Below are positions 1 through 8,397 of a stretch of DNA of 64,000 bases, in pieces; position 1 is the stretch's first letter; every line of letters starts with the position of its first letter. Position numbers and translations under genes: made by a program. The notes below the pieces were generated by a model. The model had not been told where the DNA came from. It saw only the letters and a program-made list of their open reading frames with translations, and did not search any database. The stretch comes from Thioalkalivibrio sp. ALJ16 (GTDB lineage: Bacteria; Pseudomonadota; Gammaproteobacteria; Ectothiorhodospirales; Ectothiorhodospiraceae), in NCBI RefSeq assembly GCF_000377345.1, contig NZ_KB898048.1, positions 1 to 64,000 on the forward strand. The letters run 5' to 3'.

Positions 1-249
1 AGCGGGCCGGGGTCGCGGCAGTCGGGCGTGTTTCTTGGGTACTTCTTTGCACGAGCAAAGAAGCCCGTTTTTGATCAACAACGGGCGCGGCGCGCTGGCG
101 AGTCAGCGCCAGGCAGTATGCGGACCGACGGCACGTAAACACCAAGTGACGAACCATGCCCAGCCACAACAAGGCAGGCGGTCGAGCGAATCCGCCGGAA
201 ACACCGACACGAACCGGAGCGAGCCGGGCAACAGCGCGAAGGGTATGGC
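1..249. other. Window-edge region with two tandem hairpins
   Basis: No convincing gene lies here. An open plus-strand frame enters from outside the window and stops with TAA at 136-138, so the tail of an upstream gene is possible but cannot be tested. Two adjacent perfect hairpins are visible: a 9-bp stem (42-50 with 55-63) and a 7-bp stem (63-69 with 80-86). The 13-mer at 63-75 (GCCCGTTTTTGAT) also occurs inside the miniature element at 61489-61501. The rest, up to the lpxH stop, shows nothing recognisable. Confidence 0.4.
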
Positions 250-1005
250 TCAGGCGTGCAGCAGGTACGCCGGGTAGGGCGAGCCGTCCAGCTCGCGCAG
301 GATTGGACCGGTCGCCGCGACTTCCAGATAGCCCGGGTGCTCATCCCAGGCCGGGAGCACGCAACGCTGCCGCGGCTGGCCGTCGACCGTCAGGTCGTGG
401 ATCGCGGGGCGATGGGTATGGCCATGAATCATCAGCGGGACATCGGCGTCGCGGAAGGTATCCGCTACGGCGTTCGCATTCACGTCCATGATGGCGTCGG
501 CCTTCATCCGGCTGTTGTCACGACTGGTAGCGCGCATGGACTCCGCCTGCCGGATGCGTTCCTCCAGAGGATGGGCCAGGAAGGCCCGCTGCCATTCGCC
601 GCCGCGTACCTGCTGGCGAAAGGCCATGTGCTCGGTGTCGTCGGTGCACAGGGAATCGCCATGCAGCAGCACGGCGGGCCCGCAGGGCAGGGCCGCATGC
701 AGCGGCTCGGGCGCCAGCTGCATCCCGGCGCGCGCGGCATAGTCCGGGCCCACGAGAAAATCCCGGTTGCCATGGATGAAGGCCACCGGGATCTCGAGTG
801 TCTGCAGGGCCTCGGCGAGTTCTTCGGCGGCCGGGAAGCCGGCGTCATCGCCGACCCAGTATTCGAACAGGTCGCCGAGGATGTAGAGCGCCGAGGCGCT
901 GCGCGCCGGCCCCTTCAGGAAGGCAAGTGCGGCCTCCAGCAGGGGGCCGGGCTCGCGATCCAGATGCAGGTCGGAAATGACCAGGGCCGGCGCATTTGAG
1001 GCCAC
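250..1005 (-). CDS. lpxH: UDP-2,3-diacylglucosamine diphosphatase LpxH
   Basis: A 251-residue calcineurin-like metallophosphoesterase that hydrolyses UDP-2,3-diacylglucosamine to lipid X at the inner face of the cytoplasmic membrane, a step of lipid A synthesis. Metal-ligand blocks appear in family order: DLH at 12-14, GDLFEYW from 44, GNRD at 79-82, HGD at 115-117 and HGHTHRP at 194-200. The length fits LpxH. The start lies 8 bases after the stop of the upstream cyclophilin gene, so the two probably share a transcript. The gene suggests a normal lipid A outer membrane. Confidence 0.95.
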   Translation of the reverse strand: MASNAPALVISDLHLDREPGPLLEAALAFLKGPARSASALYILGDLFEYWVGDDAGFPAAEELAEALQTLEIPVAFIHGNRDFLVGPDYAARAGMQLAPEPLHAALPCGPAVLLHGDSLCTDDTEHMAFRQQVRGGEWQRAFLAHPLEERIRQAESMRATSRDNSRMKADAIMDVNANAVADTFRDADVPLMIHGHTHRPAIHDLTVDGQPRQRCVLPAWDEHPGYLEVAATGPILRELDGSPYPAYLLHA

Positions 1006-1013
1006 GGGGTGGT

Positions 1014-1604
1014 TCAGTCCTCGACGCGCTTCACGCTTTCCATTACGACCGGCTCCTGGGGCACATCCTGGTGCATGCCGGAGCGGCCGGTGGGCACGGA
1101 CTCGATCTGGCGCACGACGTCCATGCCCTCGGTCACCTTGCCGAAGACCGCATAACCCCAGCCCTGCGCATTCGGGGCGGTGTGGTTGAGGAAGTCGTTG
1201 TCGTTCACGTTGATGAAGAACTGCGCGGTGGCCGAGTGCGGATCCTGGGTGCGGGCCATGGAGATCGCACCGACTTCGTTCTTCAGGCCGTTGTCTGCCT
1301 CGTTGCGGATCGGCTCGCCGGCGGATTTCTGGCTCATGTTCTTGTCGAAGCCGCCGCCCTGGACCATGAAGCCCGGGATCACGCGGTGAAAGATCGTGCC
1401 GTCGTAGAAGCCGTCATCCACGTAGGACAGGAAGTTGGCAACCGTCTCCGGGGCGGCCTCGGCGTTGAGTTCCAGCACGATGCGGCCGTGGTTGGTTTCG
1501 ATCGCGACCTGCGGATTGGTATCGGCCATGGGGGCTCCTGAAAGCAGTAGGGCAAGAAGGGCGGTGGCCAGCACGATGCCGAGCCGGATGCGGATGCGCT
1601 GCAT
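1014..1604 (-). CDS. Cyclophilin-type peptidyl-prolyl cis-trans isomerase
   Basis: A cyclophilin that catalyses cis-trans isomerisation of Xaa-Pro bonds. The core shows [13 protein letters not shown], an MART stretch and [11 protein letters not shown], as in bacterial PpiA/PpiB. Two starts are credible. ATG 1604 has a GGAGG upstream and gives a signal peptide (charged MQRIRIRLG, then a hydrophobic [14 protein letters not shown] segment), hence a periplasmic form of 196 residues. ATG 1529, at MADTNPQ, has its own AGGAG four bases upstream and would give a cytosolic form. I use the longer start. The gene precedes lpxH and is divergent from gltX. Confidence 0.92.
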   Translation of the reverse strand: MQRIRIRLGIVLATALLALLLSGAPMADTNPQVAIETNHGRIVLELNAEAAPETVANFLSYVDDGFYDGTIFHRVIPGFMVQGGGFDKNMSQKSAGEPIRNEADNGLKNEVGAISMARTQDPHSATAQFFINVNDNDFLNHTAPNAQGWGYAVFGKVTEGMDVVRQIESVPTGRSGMHQDVPQEPVVMESVKRVED

Positions 1605-1720
1605 GGGTCTGACCTCCGGGGATTCGAGGCCCGCATGGTACCCGCCACCGGCGGGGCCTGCCAGCATGCCGGTTGGGTGTGGGGGCGCGGCGCTGGTGAG
1701 GCCGCGGGCGCTCCGCTACC

Positions 1721-3154
1721 ATGCGCGCGATGACGAACACGATGACCCGAACCCGTTTCGCCCCCAGTCCCACCGGCCTGCTGCACCTGGGCAACGTTCG
1801 CACGGCGCTGTTCAGCGCGTTGCTGGCGCGGTCGCGCGGCGGTTGTTTCCTGCTGCGGATCGAGGACACCGACGCCGAGCGCTCGCGGCCGGAGTTCGTC
1901 GAGGCGTTGCAGCGTGACCTGTGCTGGCTGGGCCTGGACTGGGACGAAGGTTTTGGCGCCGGGGGCGATGCCGGCCCCTATGCGCAGTCCGAACGCGGCG
2001 AACTCTACGCGGGCTATTACCGGCAGCTGACCGATCAGGGGCTGGCCTATCCGTGCTTCTGTTCGGCCGCCGAGCTGGACCGAGGGCGCAAGCGCATGCG
2101 CGCCCAGGGCAAGCCGCCGCGCTATCCCGGGACCTGTGCCCACCTGAGCGCGGAGGAGGCGGCGCGCCGCGCGGCCGAGGGGCAGAAGCCGACCCTGCGC
2201 TTTCGCGTCCCGCTGGGCCGGACGGTCCGTTTCGAGGACGGGGTGCGCGGGCCGGTCAGCTTCCGCACCGACGAGATCGGCGACTTCGTGATCCGGCGCT
2301 CCGACGGCACGCCCGCCTTCTTCTTCTCCAATGCGATCGACGATGCCCTGATGGGCGTGACCGACGTGGTGCGTGGCGAGGACCATATCGCCAACACCCC
2401 GCGCCAGATGCTGCTGCTGGAGGCGCTGGGGCTGGCGGCGCCGGCCTATCACCACCTGCCGCTGGTGATGGGGCAGGACGGGGCGCCGTTGTCCAAGCGC
2501 AACGGCTCCGCCAGCGTCGAGGAGCTGCGCGCCGATGGCTATCTGCCGCTGGCGATCCTGAACCACCTGGCGCGGCTCGGGCATCGCTTCGAGTCGGACG
2601 AGTTGCTCTCGGCCGAGGCGCTGGCGGCCGGCTTCAGCCGCGAGCGGATCGGGCACAGCGCGGCCCGGCACGACCCGCAGCAGCTGGAACACTGGCAGTC
2701 GGAGGCCCTGCGCGGGCTGTCGGACGAGTCACTGCAGGCCTATCTGGAAGCGGCCGGCGTGCTCGAGGGGGTCGCCGCCGAAGAGCGACCGGCCCTGGCG
2801 CGCCTGCTGCGGGACAACATCAGCCGGGCGGCCGAGGCCCCGGTGTGGGTCGCGGCGTTCGCGGGCGACCCGATGCCCTACAGCGACAGCGCCCGCGAGG
2901 AGCTGGCGGGGGCCGGGGCGGCGTTCTATGGCGCCGCGCTGGCGGCGCTGGATGAGGCCGAGGACTTCCCGGCGCTGGCCAAGGCCGTGGGGGCCGCGAC
3001 GGGTGCCAAGGGCCGCAAGCTGTTCATGCCGCTGCGCGCGGCCCTCTCCGGGCAGACCTTTGGCCCGGAGCTGCCGCGGATCTGGGGGTATCTGGGGCGC
3101 GAGCGGGTGCGGGCGCGGCTGCGGGCCGCGCAGGAGATTGCCGCGGCCGGTTGA
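1721..3154 (+). CDS. gltX: Glutamate--tRNA ligase
   Basis: Class I aminoacyl-tRNA synthetase charging tRNA-Glu with glutamate. The HIGH-type signature is in SPTGLLHLGNVR near the N-terminus and the KMSKS-type motif is PLSKRNG near residue 260. A CFC pair followed by YPGTC resembles the zinc-binding element of many GluRS proteins. At 477 residues it has the usual length, with a C-terminal anticodon-binding part, so it is a full GluRS and not the short GluQ-RS paralogue. In-frame ATGs at 1721, 1730 and 1742 are all possible; 1742 (MTRTRFAPSP) matches the usual family N-terminus best. It is divergent from the cyclophilin and convergent with folD. Confidence 0.96.
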   Translation: MRAMTNTMTRTRFAPSPTGLLHLGNVRTALFSALLARSRGGCFLLRIEDTDAERSRPEFVEALQRDLCWLGLDWDEGFGAGGDAGPYAQSERGELYAGYYRQLTDQGLAYPCFCSAAELDRGRKRMRAQGKPPRYPGTCAHLSAEEAARRAAEGQKPTLRFRVPLGRTVRFEDGVRGPVSFRTDEIGDFVIRRSDGTPAFFFSNAIDDALMGVTDVVRGEDHIANTPRQMLLLEALGLAAPAYHHLPLVMGQDGAPLSKRNGSASVEELRADGYLPLAILNHLARLGHRFESDELLSAEALAAGFSRERIGHSAARHDPQQLEHWQSEALRGLSDESLQAYLEAAGVLEGVAAEERPALARLLRDNISRAAEAPVWVAAFAGDPMPYSDSAREELAGAGAAFYGAALAALDEAEDFPALAKAVGAATGAKGRKLFMPLRAALSGQTFGPELPRIWGYLGRERVRARLRAAQEIAAAG

Positions 3155-3184
3155 GCGGGGTCCCGGGCGGGCCCGGGCGCGTCC

Positions 3185-4048
3185 TCAGCCCGCTTCGTGG
3201 GTCCCGAAGGCGCGGGCGCGCAGGGTGTTGTCCAGCAACATCGCGACGGTCATCGGGCCGACGCCGCCCGGCACGGGCGTGATCCAGGCGGCCTTCTCGG
3301 CGGCGGCGTCGAACTCCACGTCCCCGGTCAGCGTCCCGTCGTCGCGGCGGTTGATGCCGATATCGATGACCGTGGCCCCCGGCTTGATCCAGTCGCCCTT
3401 GACCAGGCCGGGTTTGCCCACGGCCGCGACGACGATGTCGGACTGGCGGGCGATGGCGGCGGTGTCCGGCGTGAAGCGGTGGCAGATGGTCGGGGTGGCG
3501 CCGGCCAGCAGCAGCTCCAGGGCCATCGGGCGCCCGACGATGTTGGAGGCACCGATCACGCAGGCGGTGCGACCCTTGAACGGCTCCTCGATATGGCGCA
3601 GCAACTGGATGACGCCCCAGGGCGTACACGGGCGCAGGCGTGGCACGCGCGCCACCAGGCGGCCGACGTTATACGGGTGGAAGCCGTCCACGTCCTTGGC
3701 CGGAGAGATGCGCTCGATCACCGTTTCCGGGTCGATGTGGTCGGGCAGGGGCAGCTGGACCAGGATGCCGTCGATGGTGCGGTCGGCGTTGAGCTGGTCG
3801 ATCAGCGCCAGCAGGTCGGTCTGCGGGGTGCCGGCCGGCAGGTCGTAGGAGTGCGAGACGACGCCGACCTGTTCGCAGGCCTTGCGCTTGTTGCGCACGT
3901 AGACCTCGGAGGCCGGATTGGTCCCGACCAGCACCACGGCGAGACCCGGCGGACGCAGGTCGCGGGCGGTCATGGATTCGATCTCGGTCGCGATCCGTGC
4001 GCGGTGGCTTTGCGCGATTGCGCGTCCGTCGATGATCTGGGCCGTCAT
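3185..4048 (-). CDS. folD: Bifunctional methylenetetrahydrofolate dehydrogenase/cyclohydrolase FolD
   Basis: FolD interconverts methylene-, methenyl- and formyl-tetrahydrofolate in cytoplasmic one-carbon metabolism. Family signatures are [13 protein letters not shown] (catalytic Tyr and Lys), [18 protein letters not shown], the NADP-binding [10 protein letters not shown] and the C-terminal [10 protein letters not shown]. Start ATG 4048 gives 287 residues, the normal length; an upstream extension of the frame is rich in Arg and Pro and is not coding-like. It converges on gltX across about 30 bases. Confidence 0.97.
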   Translation of the reverse strand: MTAQIIDGRAIAQSHRARIATEIESMTARDLRPPGLAVVLVGTNPASEVYVRNKRKACEQVGVVSHSYDLPAGTPQTDLLALIDQLNADRTIDGILVQLPLPDHIDPETVIERISPAKDVDGFHPYNVGRLVARVPRLRPCTPWGVIQLLRHIEEPFKGRTACVIGASNIVGRPMALELLLAGATPTICHRFTPDTAAIARQSDIVVAAVGKPGLVKGDWIKPGATVIDIGINRRDDGTLTGDVEFDAAAEKAAWITPVPGGVGPMTVAMLLDNTLRARAFGTHEAG

Positions 4049-4145
4049 GGGGTCTCGCCTTGGTGGAATGCCCGCGATCTTCCCATGGCCGGGGCGGGCG
4101 CTCAAGCGGGATGCGCCGCGCCGGCACGGCCGCCGGTGGCCGGCG

Positions 4146-5027
4146 CTACAGGGCGGCGGACAGCCCGTCCGCGGGCGGGCTGGCATGGCAGCGGTTGCGC
4201 CCGCCCTGCTTGGCGCGATAGAGCGCATCGTCAGCGCGCGCGACGAGAGTGTCGGCGGTCTCGCCGTTGCCCTCGGTCGCGGACAGGGTGGCGATCCCTA
4301 CGCTGATCGTCACGGTGAGGGTGTCCGGGGCGCATGGGGGCGCGGCCTCGTGTCCGCGCAGGGGGATCGGGGCCCCGGATACCGCCTCGCGCAGTTTTTC
4401 CCCCAGGCTCATCGCGGCCTCCAGCGGGGTGTGCGGGGCCATGACGATGAACTCCTCCCCGCCGAAGCGTGCGGCCAGATCGGACCGTCGCAGCACCCGC
4501 TGGATCCGCTCGGCGATGGTGGTCAGGATGTAATCCCCCATCAGGTGGCCCAGGCGGTCGTTGATGGCCTTGAATTCGTCGATGTCCATCATCACCACCG
4601 ACAGCGGATGCCCGTAACGACGGGCGCGGGAGATCTCCTCGTCCAGGCGGCGGTCGATGTGGCGGCGGTTGAACAGGCCGGTTAGCGGGTCGGTGATGGA
4701 TTCGTGTTCGAGGCGGGTGATGTGGCGGATCTTCTCCACCGAGCTGTAGGTCAGGCCAACCACGGTGCACACAAAGCAGCCGCCGAGCAGAAAGATCAGC
4801 GGAACCAGCAGGTCCGGCAGGCCCTGATAGAGGCCCCAATTCAGGGGGATGTAGCCGAGGTACCCCAGCGTGAAGACCGGGATCAGGAACAGCATCGTCT
4901 TCCAGCCGGTACGTACCCGGCTCTGCGGGAGTTCGCGCAGCAGCTGGGCCAGCTTCCACTGGGCGTAGAGCAGCCCTGCGGCCCCCAGCACAATGGCCAT
5001 GTTGGCTACCCAGTTCAGCATCGGCAT
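4146..5027 (-). CDS. Membrane-bound diguanylate cyclase (GGDEF)
   Basis: A 293-residue predicted c-di-GMP synthase. Three hydrophobic segments (roughly residues 3-25, 40-62 and 72-95) anchor it, without an obvious sensor domain. The GGDEF domain follows, with [25 protein letters not shown] and the active-site loop RFGGEEF. An RxxD inhibitory site (RRSD) sits five residues before GGEEF, so product inhibition is likely. Start MPMLNWV at ATG 5027 was chosen because upstream codons look non-coding; ATG 5021 is also possible. It is transcribed away from the tRNA cluster. The signal it senses is unknown. Confidence 0.93.
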   Translation of the reverse strand: MPMLNWVANMAIVLGAAGLLYAQWKLAQLLRELPQSRVRTGWKTMLFLIPVFTLGYLGYIPLNWGLYQGLPDLLVPLIFLLGGCFVCTVVGLTYSSVEKIRHITRLEHESITDPLTGLFNRRHIDRRLDEEISRARRYGHPLSVVMMDIDEFKAINDRLGHLMGDYILTTIAERIQRVLRRSDLAARFGGEEFIVMAPHTPLEAAMSLGEKLREAVSGAPIPLRGHEAAPPCAPDTLTVTISVGIATLSATEGNGETADTLVARADDALYRAKQGGRNRCHASPPADGLSAAL

Positions 5028-5193
5028 CTTCCTTGCGGCCTGCGCAACGGCGCACCTGTGACCGTACCACGGGCGGCAGCTTTCGGGGGACACGCGTGAT
5101 CCATGGGCTTGCGCACGTTCGCGTTCCGGGTGTTCCGGGGCAGGGCGCGTCCCGCGGCGGGCCAAGGGCGTGTGCGTAATCGCTCGTTCCGTC

Positions 5194-5221
5194 TTGACCG
5201 CGTGCCCCGGTCGGGGATAAC
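5194..5221 (+). promoter_or_regulatory. Sigma70-type promoter of the tRNA cluster
   Basis: TTGACC at 5194-5199 and GATAAC at 5216-5221, spaced by 16 bases, about 43 bases before the first tRNA. A GC-rich stretch follows the -10, as is usual for stable-RNA promoters under stringent control. Inferred from sequence only. Confidence 0.6.
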
Positions 5222-5264
5222 ATCCTGCGCTCGCTGTGTAGGCCCTTTAGCGGGGACGGCTCGA

Positions 5265-5341
5265 CGGGGTATAGCGCAGTCTGGTAGCGCGCCTGCTTTG
5301 GGAGCAGGATGTCGGGGGTTCGAATCCCTCTACCCCGACCA
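5265..5341 (+). tRNA. tRNA-Pro (TGG)
   Basis: A 77-base cloverleaf. The 7-bp acceptor stem pairs 5265-5271 with 5331-5337. The anticodon loop TTTGGGA gives anticodon TGG, the T arm carries GGTTCGAAT, and CCA is encoded at 5339-5341. First of four tRNAs. Confidence 0.97.
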
Positions 5342-5409
5342 AACCACTCCCGGTCTGGACTCCGGGCAGGTTCGCACCAGGGCGTCAAGCCCCCATGCTC
5401 GGCGGTAAC

Positions 5410-5486
5410 GCGCTCGTAGCTCAACCGGATAGAGCATCGGCCTTCTAAGCCGACGGTTGCAGGTTCGAGTCCTGCCGGGCGCGCCA
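5410..5486 (+). tRNA. tRNA-Arg (TCT)
   Basis: A 77-base cloverleaf. The acceptor stem GCGCTCG pairs with CGGGCGC (one G-T pair). The anticodon stem is TCGGC/GCCGA around the loop CTTCTAA, giving anticodon TCT. The T arm has GGTTCGAGT and CCA is encoded at the end. Confidence 0.97.
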
Positions 5487-5523
5487 GAGCCGCCCAGGGT
5501 ATTGATCTGTACAGCGAAACGGT

Positions 5524-5600
5524 GGTGACCGTAGCTCAGTTGGTAGAGTCCCGGATTGTGACTCCGGTTGTCGTGGGTTCGAGTCCCATCGGTCACCCCA
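5524..5600 (+). tRNA. tRNA-His (GTG)
   Basis: The acceptor stem GTGACCG pairs with CGGTCAC. The loop TTGTGAC gives anticodon GTG. The discriminator is C, and the base before the acceptor stem (5524) is G, matching the extra G-1 of tRNA-His. CCA is encoded. Confidence 0.97.
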
Positions 5601-5618
5601 CCCCCCTTTCTGTCGCGG

Positions 5619-5694
5619 GGGCCGTTAGCTCAATTGGTAGAGCAGTGGACTCTTAATCCATTGGTTGTAGGTTCGATTCCTACACGGCCCACCA
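5619..5694 (+). tRNA. tRNA-Lys (CTT)
   Basis: The acceptor stem GGGCCGT pairs with ACGGCCC. The loop CTCTTAA gives anticodon CTT. The T arm has GGTTCGATT, the discriminator is A and CCA is encoded. Last tRNA of the cluster; no clear intrinsic terminator follows at once. Confidence 0.96.
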
Positions 5695-5885
5695 TTTATT
5701 TCCTGATGCTAGTTCTCGCCTTTCGCTCCGGTTTCGGGCGCGAACGCTTTCGTGTGTCCGGAATTCGGTGTTCGTCCCCCGGGCGGGGGGGGGGCTTGCG
5801 GGTTTCACCTTCCGTTCAGTCAAGGCCCTGCAGACTGGCCCGGATCTATCGATAAGGGCGGCTGCGTGTCGTCGGGAGGGTGATG

Positions 5886-6341
5886 ATGATGCACAGATGG
5901 GCAATGGCGGCGCTGCTGGCGATCACAGTCGCGTTTCTGGCGGGCTGCCAGACCGTGAGCAAGCAGCAGACCGGGGCGGTGATCGGCGGTGCGGCCGGTG
6001 GGGTCATCGGCAGTCAGGTCGGAGGCGGGCGCGGGCGCACCGCGGCCATCATCGCCGGGACGCTGGCGGGTGCCGCGATCGGGGGCTCGGTCGGGCGCAG
6101 CATGGACGATGTCGACCGCATGCGGGTGTCGCGTACGCTGGAGACGGTGCCCGATCATCAGGCCTCGACCTGGCGCAACCCGAATACCGGGCACGAGTAT
6201 CAGGCGACGCCCACCCGGACCTTCCAGTCGGCGGGGCAGGACTGTCGTGAGTATCAGGTGCAGGCCACGATGGACGGCCATCCCGAGACGATCACTGGTA
6301 CGGCCTGTCGCGATGCCAGTGGCCGCTGGGTGGACGCCTGA
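5886..6341 (+). CDS. Glycine-zipper lipoprotein (17-kDa antigen-like)
   Basis: A small predicted lipoprotein of about 151 residues. A signal peptide ends in the lipobox LAGC, so the mature protein begins with lipidated Cys. A glycine-zipper segment follows (AVIGGAAGGVIGSQVGGG and a second Gly/Ala-rich helix), typical of the Rickettsia 17-kDa antigen and glycine-zipper 2TM families. The C-terminal half is a soluble domain with two Cys. GGGAGG precedes a run of in-frame starts (GTG 5880, ATG 5883, 5886, 5889); spacing favours 5886 or 5889. A ten-G run at 5785-5794 lies upstream. Outer-membrane location is inferred; the molecular role is unknown. Confidence 0.85.
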   Translation: MMHRWAMAALLAITVAFLAGCQTVSKQQTGAVIGGAAGGVIGSQVGGGRGRTAAIIAGTLAGAAIGGSVGRSMDDVDRMRVSRTLETVPDHQASTWRNPNTGHEYQATPTRTFQSAGQDCREYQVQATMDGHPETITGTACRDASGRWVDA

Positions 6342-6400
6342 GATCGCGTGGGCACGAGCCCGACCGCGACGGGTCTGTATACCAGTTGATACATACAAGA

Positions 6401-6425
6401 AAGCCCCGCAGTGCGGGGCTTTTTC
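6401..6425 (+). terminator. Intrinsic terminator after the lipoprotein gene
   Basis: A strong stem of AGCCCCGCA and its complement followed by a T run, about 60 bases after the lipoprotein stop. The stem can also fold on the other strand, downstream of soxB, so it may act in both directions. Confidence 0.85.
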
Positions 6426-6461
6426 GTTCCGGGCGGGCCCGGAGGGACGGTTGCGACCGGA

Positions 6462-8270
6462 TCAGGACCGGCGGTACATGTCCTCGGTGGTGGGGACGAA
6501 GCCGAGGTTGTCCTCGCCGATTCCCTTGACCTTGGGCTCGTTCAGTTCGCTGATACGCACGCCATCGGTCTGATTGCGCAGGTAGTCGGCGACGTTGTCC
6601 CAGATCATGGTGCCGGTGCCACCCGGCGGTTCCTGCTGGACGCTGGCCCAGCCGGCAACAACGTATTCCTTGTCCGGGTCGATCTTCTCGCCGCCGAGTT
6701 CCATCTCGGAGATGCGGTTGCCGACCTCGGCCTCCGGGTTGATCGCGTATTTCAGGCCGCCCACGCGCACCATGTCGCCGCCCTGCTGGTAGAACGGGTC
6801 GGCATTGAACAGGTTGTCGGCGACGTCTTCCAGGATGGTCTTGATCTGCGCACCGGTCATGGCGTTGCGGGTCGTTTCCGGATAGGTCAGGCCGGTCTGG
6901 TCCATCACGTGCTCAAAGGTGATCGGCATGCCCGGGAGTACGGTCGTACCCCAGCGGAAGCCCGGCGAGAAAGCGATCTGGGCGTCGTGGACTTCAATCA
7001 GCGCATCGCAGATCAGCTGGTCGAAGGTGCCGTTGAAGTTGCCCCGGCGGAACAGCAGGTCCTCGGCGACGGCCAGCTCTTCGGAGAGCTTCGCCTCCAT
7101 GTTGAAGGTCTCGCCGCGGTAGTTGACGTCGCTGTTGCGCATGTTGTGGATGAAGGTCGCCATTGACGGATCTTCCGGCAGCAGCTCCGCGAAGACCGGC
7201 ACCAGGCGGTATTCCCAGTCCTTGATCTCGCCGTCGCGGAAGTCGAAGTCGAGCACGCCGACGAACTTCGCGTTGGAGCCGGCGTTGGTGACCAGGCAGT
7301 GTCCGCCGTCGGGGCGTTCCACCGGCAGCGGTTGCGGCACGGCATCGTGGGTATGGCCGCCCATGATGGCGTCCAGGCCCTCGATCATGCCGGCCATCTT
7401 GATATCCACATCCATGCCGTTGTGCGACAGGGCGACCACGATCTCGGCGCCCTCGGCGCGCGCTGCATTGACCTGTTCCTGCATGTCGTCCGGGCGGATG
7501 CCGAAGGACCACTGCTCGACCATCCAGCGCGGGTTGGCAATCGGCGTGTAGGGGAAGGCCTGGCCGATCACGGCCACGTTGACCCCGTTGAGTTCACGGA
7601 TCACGTAGGGCTTGAAGATACGGTCGCCCCAGTCCACGTCGCGCACGTTCTGGGCGACGAAGTCGATCCCGGCGTCGGCGAAGTCGCCATTGACCACTTC
7701 TTCGACCCGGTCGGCCCCGTAGGTGAATTCCCAGTGGCCGGTCATGATGTCGATGCCCAGCTGCTTCTGCGCGTCCACCATGTCCTGGGCGTTGGTCCAC
7801 AGCGCGGAACCGGAACCACCGCCCCAGGTGTCGCCGCCGTCCAGCAGCAGGGAATTCGGGCGCGAGTCGCGCAGTTTGTTAATCAGGGTCTTCAGGTGCG
7901 CGAATCCGCCGACGCGACCGTACTGCTCGGCCGCTTCCATGAAGTTCAGGTTGGTGTAGGCGTGCGCATGGATGCTGTCGCGCTCGATGTTGTAGTGCTT
8001 GAGGAAGTGCTCGCCAACGATGTGGGGCGGGCGGTTGCGCATGCCGGCCACGCCCAGGTTTACGTTCGGCTCGCGGAAATAGATCGGCTTCAGCTGGGCA
8101 TGGCAGTCGGTGTAGTGCAGCAGGTGCACGTTGCCGAAACGGTCCAGCGTGTCATACGGGTCGCCCGCGGTACCGGCCTTGTTGTTACCGCAGGCGACGG
8201 TACCGAGCGGGAAACCGGCGGCACTGGCGGCGGCCAGCAGCTGCATGAATTCGCGGCGTGAGATGTGCAT
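6462..8270 (-). CDS. soxB: Thiosulfohydrolase SoxB
   Basis: SoxB is the periplasmic dimanganese hydrolase of the Sox pathway; it releases sulfate from the SoxY-bound sulfonate. The 602-residue protein opens with a twin-arginine signal (SRREFMQ then a hydrophobic stretch). It has the metallophosphoesterase and C-terminal 5'-nucleotidase domains. Ligand motifs are TDCH at 54-57, DGGDTW near 144-149, the SoxB-type GHWEFTYG at 178-185, SHNGMD, and GGHTHDA. The GHWE motif, in place of the GNHE of ordinary nucleotidases, separates SoxB from them. No soxXA, soxYZ or soxCD lies in the window. It is read away from the sHdr locus, with the protease gene upstream on the same strand. Confidence 0.95.
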   Translation of the reverse strand: MHISRREFMQLLAAASAAGFPLGTVACGNNKAGTAGDPYDTLDRFGNVHLLHYTDCHAQLKPIYFREPNVNLGVAGMRNRPPHIVGEHFLKHYNIERDSIHAHAYTNLNFMEAAEQYGRVGGFAHLKTLINKLRDSRPNSLLLDGGDTWGGGSGSALWTNAQDMVDAQKQLGIDIMTGHWEFTYGADRVEEVVNGDFADAGIDFVAQNVRDVDWGDRIFKPYVIRELNGVNVAVIGQAFPYTPIANPRWMVEQWSFGIRPDDMQEQVNAARAEGAEIVVALSHNGMDVDIKMAGMIEGLDAIMGGHTHDAVPQPLPVERPDGGHCLVTNAGSNAKFVGVLDFDFRDGEIKDWEYRLVPVFAELLPEDPSMATFIHNMRNSDVNYRGETFNMEAKLSEELAVAEDLLFRRGNFNGTFDQLICDALIEVHDAQIAFSPGFRWGTTVLPGMPITFEHVMDQTGLTYPETTRNAMTGAQIKTILEDVADNLFNADPFYQQGGDMVRVGGLKYAINPEAEVGNRISEMELGGEKIDPDKEYVVAGWASVQQEPPGGTGTMIWDNVADYLRNQTDGVRISELNEPKVKGIGEDNLGFVPTTEDMYRRS

Positions 8271-8397
8271 GAGGGGTCCTACCTCTCTATTCCGGGTTAA
8301 TCATCGTGGATTTAAAACAGCCGTAACGAGCCGCAGGATAGACGAACGGTCCGCCGGGAACATTCCCCCGCCGCGCGTGCGCTGGCCGGTCGCGTGT

